A DNA stretch of 64,000 nucleotides, from positions 16,587,501 to 16,651,500 of the forward strand of contig NC_091673.1 in the NCBI RefSeq assembly GCF_042453785.1, read 5' to 3'. The DNA is from Malus domestica (lineage: Eukaryota > Streptophyta > Magnoliopsida > Rosales > Rosaceae). Shown here piece after piece: positions 56,561 to 64,000 of the stretch (the first letter of the stretch is position 1; the number at the start of each line of letters is the position of its first letter). A program made the translations under genes and the position numbers. The notes beneath the pieces were generated by a model. That model worked only from the letters and a program-made list of their open reading frames with translations, had not been told where the DNA came from and ran no database searches.

Positions 56561-57887
56561 TTCCAAATAGATATTAGTAAGAAAAACCCTGATGCTAGTC
56601 AGACATTGCGAAATTGTGGAGAAAACTGCTTTGACACACCAAACACGTTGTGAAGAAGAATAGTGTCAAATTGAGTAGCAAGCTAACACCAAACACGTTG
56701 TGCAAATTCACAACAAAAAAAAATTAGTGCCCAATAAGTAAATTCACAACGTGTGATACCAATTTATTCTCTCACCTCTAAATGTAAATATATCATTCCA
56801 TAAAAATATCAAAATGATTAGGATGTCCTTTAATTGAGCTAAAATTTTAATTATTATGTTGAGACCCAAAAATTTTGAATAATAAAAGTTTAAGGTTAAA
56901 ACAAATTTAAACAAAAAAAAAATTAAAAAGTGAATGAATTATAAGGCCAAATCATGGCTTATTGTGCGATTTATTAGAAAATAGGCCTATTGAACTATAC
57001 TTTCTAAAGATCTTTGAATTTAGGTCAAATGAATATTCACAATATTATGGATATATCAAGCATATTTAACTTATATAACAAGAAGTGAATGAATTTTCCT
57101 AGGATATGCATCTAAACCAAACAAAAATTACAAATACGCATCTAATATATCAACCTGACTTTAGATTTTGTATTGCAATGGGTATTCAGAATATGTTGTA
57201 TTTTTTATTTTATTATAATCAAATTAATCACAACTTATATTGGATTTCTTATTTTTTATTTTATTATAATCAAATTAATCACAACTTATATTGGATTTTA
57301 GTACGATTATTGGCTTCAAATTCCTTTTTACTTTTTTTTTTAATTTTCATTTTCAACTCGAACATATGTTGCACCAAATTAATTGCCTTAATTTTGTCTT
57401 AAGGTTTAGCTTTCAGGTTTTGGTGTCGAAAACACGAGACCTAACCCACCACTTGAAAATCATATACGACCGAGATACATCGCATTTGGATCTCTAGATC
57501 TGAAAAGGCCGCCTTGCTTATAGATTTATGGAACGATGATGAAACCTAGATGATATGAAGCCTTCGCCATGTGCTTTGTTCATCGAGAGTAGGAATTAAA
57601 ACAGTGAAAGCCTGAGAGTGGGATTTGCAAAGTAACGTCAATGTTGGCGTCATTTATATGAAGGATTTGCCCCCGTGTTTGAATGAACATCAACTTGGGG
57701 AAACTGAAAGCTCATCAACTTAGCCTCTGAAAGAATGAATCCCGTACAGGCATCACAAGTTCAATCAAATCTCCAATACAAATACCACATTTAGCTCCTT
57801 GCTTTACACTTTTTATTCAAAATTCAAATTCATACTGAGAATCAAATACATCTTTTATTGATAGTTTATTTTATTCGGCAACTTTAA
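56561..57887. other. Intergenic, no supported gene
   Basis: AT-rich sequence. A 59-bp block with TTTTTTATTTTATTATAATC is directly duplicated at about 57,200-57,300. No gene is supported. Confidence 0.4.
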
Positions 57888-58344
57888 TTAATTAAGAGTT
57901 CTATTGACATTATTTGTGTGATTACTACTTAAAGCATCTTGCAGTTGTGGGGGACGACAACCATCAAATGGTGGGCATGGTACACCCTTGCTGAAGCTAC
58001 AAATACAACGCCAAAATGGCGCAAAATCCTGGTAGCACCACGACACAACTTTTCCGATACCGACGTAGCATGGGCGGCATGTTTCGAGGCACTTTTTTGA
58101 ATCCGGACATCCACCACCACTCCAAGAGATCTCGCAGTCTTTTGCTTCCACTTTAGGCACCAGCATTTTCACTGCACTTTCAGTAAGCACCATGGCAAAT
58201 AATTACAAATATAGTTTGATTTTCTTAGTAAATAAGTGAGCAAGTTATTAGAAATATTAATAAGAACTTAAGAACAAAACCTGAACAGAAAACAACCAGG
58301 ACCAAAAGCAAGTGAAGGAAGGTGGTAAAGCTTGCCTTCCCCAT
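57888..58344 (-). CDS. Defensin-like cysteine-rich secreted protein
   Basis: Two exons on the minus strand, 58344..58281 and 58171..57888, give 115 residues. Exon 1 encodes almost exactly a signal peptide (MGKASFTTFLHLLLVLVVFC) and the intron is phase 1, the standard gene form of plant defensin-like (LCR/DEFL) peptides. The mature part has ten cysteines in DCEISWSGGGCPDSKKC, ETCRPC, SWCYQD, WRCIC, VPC and DGC, followed by a polar tail with two N-glycosylation sites (NHT, NRT). The family is secreted; members act in antimicrobial defence or cell signalling. The cysteine pattern and the roughly 25-residue C-terminal tail do not fit classical eight-Cys defensins, so the exact subgroup is uncertain. 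Confidence 0.78.
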
Positions 58345-58404
58345 TTTTTCCAGCAGAGGATTAAAAAGGGGCCAAATGTGGATGGAAAGCTGCGGGGAAA
58401 GGTA

Positions 58405-58413
58405 GTTTTTATA
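58405..58413 (-). promoter_or_regulatory. TATA box of the defensin-like gene
   Basis: On the minus strand CTATAAAAACTACC lies about 60 bp upstream of the ATG at 58,344, a normal distance for a short leader. Motif evidence only. Confidence 0.5.
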
Positions 58414-58856
58414 GAAATATAAGCTCTACCGGTGGATATGTAATCATTAATTAGAATAGATAACCTTCCATAATGTTTCAATATATTTCTATTTCTGTAA
58501 AAAAGCTGTTATTAGCATTTAAAAATGTCATCTTGCACATTTTTAGAGATCATTTAATAATCATTTCGTTTTCAATTTTTACTTTTTTAAAAATTGAAAA
58601 CATTTTTTCAGTTTTTGAAATTTGATTTTGAGTTTTCACTTTTTTTATTTTTTTTATTTTTTTTTAAACGAACTAATTATCAAACGGTCATTTACAAAAA
58701 CATAAGAAAGAAGTTGCACTTTGAGAAGTGCACCTTTTTGGAGTGTCATAAGCTTGTAACAACTTTATTTCTGAAATTCATTAATAATTAAAATTGAAAT
58801 TTAATATGGAAACTGTTATTGACACTCTTAGAATCTCATTGTTGCACTCCTCATAA

Positions 58857-61072
58857 CACTACTACAATATTAGCTTTAGGCGTCGGATGATGGTGACGGT
58901 TTAATAAGCCATTATGTTGGATAAAAGATATCCGACACATAATTTAGTTAGTGTCGGATAACAATGAAATACTGTCGGTTATATCCAACATAAATTCCTA
59001 GCGGATATTTAGTGTCGGATGCAACCGCCATAAAATTATTATTACGGCCAGTATTTTGGAATTCTTTAAAAAAAAAATATTTTTAACATATTCCGGCGGT
59101 TATAACCGACAGAAATTGACTATTTTATTATTATAGTTTCTGGTGGTTATTATTTTAGTATTCTGGTGGTTATAATCGACAGAAATTGACTATTTTATTA
59201 TTATAGTTTCTAGTGGTTATTATTTTAGTATTCTGGGGATTATATCCGATAGAAATTGACTATTTTATTATTTTAAAATGTTATATTGATTCAAAATAAA
59301 TAAATAAACACATGGTTTAAATATTTTTTTTCACTCATGGCCTTGTTGAATATAATTGACACGAGTAAAGCAAAATTTTGGGCGGCTGCCAAAATAATCT
59401 CTGAATGTTTTTTTTTTCACTCATGGTCCCATTACCTAATCTCTGAATGTTTTTTTTTTTTGCGATTTTTTACACATGTTATCTCGGAGTATATACAAAC
59501 ATATTTGACGGTTGGATCGTTGAAACTAGTTTTGTAGAATGCATATCCTATCAAATTGATATATTTAACAAACACTTAAGAGTTAATGTTATACTTCCAT
59601 TAAGTATAAAATAAGATTTATCCACTAGTGTAAATATTTTAAATTAAAGATCGAATTCATTCATTGCTTTCTTATAGGGTCGAGAAGTGTAGCTGTAAAA
59701 AATCATAAAAATTGAAGCTAAAATAACCGTTAAATTGTGATTTTTCATTTATAACCATCGAAAACTTTTGTTCTATTACCTAATCTCTGAATGCTTGTTT
59801 TTTGCAATTTTTTACGTATGCAATCTCGGAGTGTGTACAAACAAGTTTGACGGTTGGATTGTTGAAAAACGTTTCGTAGAATGCGTATCACATCAAAACG
59901 GTATATTAAACAAACATTAGAGTTAATGTTATACTTCCCTATCAAGTATAAAATAAGATTTTGTAGTATCCATTGATGTAAATATTTTAAATTGAAGATC
60001 AAATTCATTCAATGCATTCTTATAGGGTTGAGGAGTGTAGCTGTAAAAAAATCATCAAAATCGAAGCTAAAATAACTGTTAAATTGTGATTTTTAGTTTA
60101 TAACCGTCGAAAACTTTTATTCTATTACCTAATCTCTGAATCTCTGCATGTTTGTTTTTTGTGATTTTTTACGTATGCGATCTCGGAATGTGTACAAACA
60201 AGTTTGACAGTTAGATTATTGAAAAAAGTTTCGTAGAATGTGTATCGCGTCAAAACGGTAGATTAAATAAATACTTAAGAGTTAATGTTATACTTTCATT
60301 AAGTATAAAATAAGATTTTGTGGTATCCACTAGTGTAAAGATTTTAAATTGAAGATCAAATTTATTCATTATTAAACCAAACAATTATTTATTTAATTTT
60401 TAAAAACATATTATTTATTTATTTATTAAACCAAACAATTATTATTTTATTTTTTTAAATCGTAACAATTTTTTTTGGGGGGGGGGGAATTTAAAATTTT
60501 GGGAGGGAATTTGGGGGGATTTTTGCCGCCATTTTTTTTCTATCGATTATAACCAACAGTAATGAAATTTTTCTTTCAATTTTAATTTTAAAAAATGTTT
60601 CTGTTGGTTTTAACCTACAATAATGAAAATTTTCTAAAATAAAACACCTCCATCTCTTCCTTTTGCAAGCGCCTTCTCCCTTCCCCCTTCCTCCCCCCTT
60701 TTCTCCTCTTCTCATTTCCTTCTCCTTCTCTTCTCCCCTTCTCTTTCTCGCTTCAATCACCTTGGATGAACAATTCGAGAAGCAACATTATGAAACCAGT
60801 ACGTTTTAAATTATTTGTATTACGTTCAGTTTGTGTTTTAAATAGAAATGATAAACTTCTTAACTTTCTTAAATAGAAATATCAAAGCATGAGAAAATCC
60901 CGCATACAAAGGAATTTGCTGTATGAGCCTAAATTATAAACTTCTTAACTTCTTAACTTTATTGTATCCGCTACTGCATTCATTTTCTGTCAAATTTTGC
61001 TTAATATCCAACAGTAATATACGTTTCTTGTCGGTTATCATAGCGACATTAATAAATGGTTTCGTAGTAGTG
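58857..61072. mobile_element. Second non-autonomous CACTA element, 2.2 kb
   Basis: The left end CACTACTACAATATTAG and the right end, inverted, CACTACTACGAAACC are flanked by a 3-bp duplication TAA (58,854-58,856 and 61,073-61,075). Subterminal DNA has repeated GTCGGATA/GGTTATAACCGACAG motifs. The interior contains three inverted copies of the satellite also found in the CACTA element at 41-47 kb, a G-run at 60,477-60,489 and a CT-rich stretch. No transposase is seen. Confidence 0.88.
59450..60370 (-). repeat. Three copies of the ~330-350-bp CACTA satellite, inverted
   Basis: Copies near 59,450, 59,795 and 60,150 carry ATCTCGGAGTGTGTACAAAC, AGTTTGACGGTTGGATTGTT and CTAAAATAACCGTTAAATTG. These are the reverse complement of blocks in the 45,355-46,625 array. 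Confidence 0.85.
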
Positions 61073-61234
61073 TAAGTGTTCTTTTATTTCTAAATATAAA
61101 ATGATTGAAGTGCACTACGAGAATATTAGAGTGTTAGTAACAACTCCCTTTAATGTCATTAATACTAGTAGTCATTCATGTTTTTTTTATGCTAGCTTGT
61201 GAGCTAGTCACATTAATTGATTTATTTATGGATT

Positions 61235-61440
61235 TTTATCGCAAATGGTCCCTGAAATTAAGCCACCTTATCAAGATGGTCATTGAAATTGAAAATTAAT
61301 CAATGTAGTCTTTGAAAAATAGGTGTTGTAAATCAATGTAGTTCTTCCGTTACCATTCCGTAAAAAATTCTGCTATATGATGATGTGACACATAAGTGGG
61401 TCCCACAAATCAAATCAAATATTTATTTTTATATAATTAA
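61235..61440 (+). mobile_element. Possible single terminal repeat of a Mutator-like element
   Basis: TGGTCCCTGAAATTAAGCCA, then GTAGTTCTTCCGTTACCATTCC and GATGATGTGACACATAAGTG look like the long terminal repeats of a common plant Mutator-like family. It has the same general style as the element at 54,247. No inverted partner was found downstream, so it is a fragment or a misreading. Confidence 0.35.
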
Positions 61441-61880
61441 GAAAAAAAATTTGTTATTTTTTTCCTTTTTCCTTTAAAAAAAAAAAATCTGAGTCTGCTT
61501 CAAACACGATGGTCAGTGACTGTGGCAGGCGGAAACAAATCTAGGTTTAGGCGCATGAACTGTTGATCAGGCGTGGAGGTCCGGGAATCATGGTGGTTTG
61601 GTGTGAGATGGTACGGGGCAGAGGTGGGATGGGATTTGAGAGCGGTGGTTTCACGAGAACGCGGGTCGATTAGGGTTGTAGGTTAGGCATGTGCAGGCTG
61701 GAGGTTTGCAGGTTGGGCGGAACTGAACAGGCTGGTGGATGAGGTCTGGCCTTAGTGGAAGCAACCTACCGCCTCGCAGCCGCAACATTTGGTCTCGGAT
61801 CGACCCAGTTCCCCATTCTTTTCTGTCTAGCTTTTTGTTAGGTTCTCATCCAATAAACAAAACAAATAAAAATAAAGGGA
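61441..61880. other. G-rich intergenic stretch, no supported gene
   Basis: About 61,490-61,800 is unusually G/T-rich with repeated GGTTTG and GTGG motifs, but no long open frame. It may be the interior of the element whose end lies at 61,235. Confidence 0.35.
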
Positions 61881-63049
61881 AACTTGTAGAAAAGTAAGTG
61901 ATGCAGAGAAATAGTATTGTGAAAGTGATGATTTCCTTCATTCCTTTCACCGTATAAATAATACAAAGTTTATAAGTGTCCTATTGTAACCATGAAACAA
62001 CTCTTAACAGATTTATCAACATTTACATTTAAACAGATTGAACCTAGATTTATCAACTCTAAATTGCAGTTGGGTTCTTAGTATATATTGTTTTTTTTTC
62101 CTGGGGAAAGAGTAAGAAATCTTGCTAGCAGATTGAACCCAGAAACCAAAATCTCAGTCTGCAAGACAAAAAGATCTTTGCTTATTTGCTGTTAGGTTTG
62201 AAAACCTTGGTGAGATAGAGGTTTTGGGAAACTTTTGTTTTGATGGGGGTTTGCTAGAGCAACAAAATCTAGATTGAAAGTCTTTTCAATACAAGTAAAC
62301 GGGAAAAAGACGGGGTGGTGGTTCGGGGAAGACGGCAGCTGGAAAATTAGAGGTCAAATCTAGGTTTTGGAGAATAATTGGAAAAAAAATGAAAACAAAA
62401 TTTTTGTTGTAAGCATAATTTACTGAACGATTATGGAGGCCATAGAGAGAAGGGGTGACAATAGTAGAGAGAAAGAGAGAGATATGTAATTGTGAAGTGT
62501 ATTCTATTCCACCCAATTGTGTCTTTATTTATAGTAGTAGGGAAGGTTAATTTCTTACCCTTTTACAACTCTAATAGGATATTAACTACTAAAGGGAATA
62601 TTCAAAGATATCCCTAGATATATTAGGATTTACACAATCACATTCCTAATCTAATACGACTGCAACACTCCATTTGGAGTGTGTAAATACTCAACTAAAT
62701 GGCGCATCAGGTCTTCAGGGATGAAGTAATTACATTTGATGAAGTCGTCGGCACAATGAGCAATGCGAGTCTTAAATCAACAAAAGAATGCATAAAAAGG
62801 TAAAACTCACAAAACCTCGCTACGGTAAAACCCAAGGTGGGAGAAAAACCCATAGATTATGGAGAAAAGTAAGAAGTTACTATATATCTTTTGGATGCAA
62901 GTAGAAGAGCTCACAAGGGTATGATCAGCCCAGGAATGGTGCCTCGTTAAAACCTAGTTAGGTAGCAAAAATCCACTGGGAAAAATGCTCCTGATCGTAG
63001 GGGAAAATAGTACATTAAGATTAAGTGAGTATAATTTTGGATACTCCCC

Positions 63050-63310
63050 CTAAGTTTGACAGAATTTCCAAATGAGAACTACAAGCATTGCATATGAATA
63101 GTTAGGCATACCAATTCCTCGGACAAGTTTCTGGAAGGTTGACTTCGGCAGTGACATCGTGTAGAGGTCAGCAAGGTTGTCTGGGATCGGCTTGCATGAC
63201 TTCAATCTTCTGATGCTTTGCTGATGTAATGTAGATGCAATATGTCTTGGCGTTGACTTTGTTGATATATCATGTCTTGATCGGATTGATACATGCAGCA
63301 TAGTCTTCAT
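63050..63310 (-). pseudogene. Copia RNase H C-terminal fragment
   Basis: Reads SIRRLKSCKPIPDNLADLYT then MSLPKSTFQKLVRGIGM, the end of Copia RNase H (SxDNLADLxTKSLP). The preceding residues are in a broken frame. Confidence 0.75.
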
Positions 63311-63733
63311 GGAATGTCATCGAGACTCAACGGTGGATGAAAACATAGCAAGTACTTCGAATATGCTCAACAAGAACTCCTAACCATGTCTCACATGTGG
63401 CGTAGTGAAGTGAGGTAAGTCTTGGAACGATTCGAAGATTTTGCAACTAAGGTCATATCGTGGACCTCCAAGATATTGCGAAATCACTAATGGTAAAGAC
63501 ATAACCATTTGGGGATTTTACCTTGTGCAAGTTTGATAAGTAACCAGCGTCAGCATAACAAACAAGACAAGCATCATTCCGAGGATCAAGGGGGTTGGAT
63601 CCGCTCAAGATGCATTGGGATTTTCCAAATTGGTAGTATCTTCAGGGTACGTCTTTAATACCAATTCAGTGGTTGCATGTAAGCACAGTGCTGCATCTTT
63701 ACCAATAGATCAACAACGAAGGAAATGTCTTGT

Positions 63734-63979
63734 CTAATACAATGACCTAAGTACAACGAAGCACAAAGTTGAACTCATATATGGAATTTTGGATTTCATA
63801 ACCTCTTCAAGGGTCTCATTTTCATATAACGTATGAACGATCACATGTATACTCAAAGGTAACACTTTCGGGGTGTAGTTCAGCTGGTAGACCAAAGTAC
63901 CGTCAGAACAATGCTTCAACTTCAGATCAAGGCATAAACGAGTTTTCTCAAGATCCATCATCTCAAATTCCATCTTCAT
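63734..63979 (-). pseudogene. Copia RT C-terminal fragment
   Basis: Reads FEMMDLEKTRLCLDLKLKHC then DGTLVYQLNYTPKVL, corresponding to the FEMKDLGKTKFCLGLQIEH..Y..K.L region after the RT palm. Short, with lost conserved residues. Confidence 0.72.
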
Positions 63980-64000
63980 GTGCGAGGTAGTTTTCTCAAG

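Larger units (their letters stand above)
61881..64000 (-). mobile_element. Copia relic continuing past the window end
   Basis: Minus-strand pol fragments (63,734-63,979 and 63,050-63,310) lie upstream, in element sense, of a probable 3' LTR ending at 62,667 (minus start TGTTGCAGTCG). The purine-rich CCAAATGGAG next to it parallels CCAAGGGGGAG and CCAAGGATGAG of the other two Copia elements. The outer LTR end was not located and the 5' half is outside the window. Confidence 0.65.

Noticed and set aside
63868..63940. tRNA-like start GGGGTGTAGTTCAGCTGGTAG
   Set aside because: No matching anticodon arm, T-loop (GTTCAA) or acceptor pairing follows. The bases belong to the Copia RT frame on the other strand.

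Overview
The window is plant nuclear DNA. It has intron-containing genes with GT/AG junctions, AT-rich intergenic DNA, and several layers of nested transposons. Gene content (a parafibromin homologue, an SDE3 helicase, a 20S proteasome beta subunit, GPI-anchored lipid-transfer proteins and a defensin-like gene) shows a dicot. The repeat families resemble those of apple and pear (Rosaceae, Maleae). That placement is recognition without a search and is an inference.

Layout. 1-14,400 is mostly relics: a small inverted-repeat element, a PIF/Harbinger-like element (508-2944) with a broken Myb-like ORF1 and an array of G-box repeats, short pseudogene pieces of a GEN1-like nuclease and an ARIADNE-type E3 ligase, a 5'-truncated LINE, a non-coding LARD-like repeat, and a second Harbinger-type element (12,475-13,270). 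14,500-32,400 is the gene-rich core: CDC73 (+), three eight-cysteine LTPG genes (one -, two +), SDE3 (-) and PBD1 (-), with small MITEs between them.

32,477-55,558 is a transposon pile. A Copia relic with an intact CTTTT duplication begins 120 bp upstream of the PBD1 start codon. A second, minus-strand Copia element (40,096-55,558) has been hit three times: by a CACTA transposon in its reverse-transcriptase region (41,457-47,001, duplication ACC), by a solo LTR in gag (50,521-52,917, duplication TGAAA), and by a Mutator-like element in its LTR (54,247-55,354, 9-bp duplication). The CACTA element carries spliced-type exons of a mitochondrial complex I 39-kDa subunit gene (NDUFA9) with a premature stop, plus four copies of a satellite of about 330 bp. 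From 55,560 onward there is a LINE relic, a two-exon defensin-like gene, a second CACTA element (58,857-61,072, duplication TAA) with inverted copies of the same satellite, and a Copia relic running off the window end.

No operons, CRISPR arrays or convincing tRNA/rRNA genes were seen. The host genes work in unrelated processes: transcription elongation (CDC73), cuticle or cell-surface lipid transfer (LTPGs), RNA silencing (SDE3), protein turnover (PBD1) and probable secreted defence or signalling (defensin-like). The most interesting material is the gene-capturing CACTA element and the nested insertions, several of which can be ordered in time from target-site duplications and resumed reading frames.
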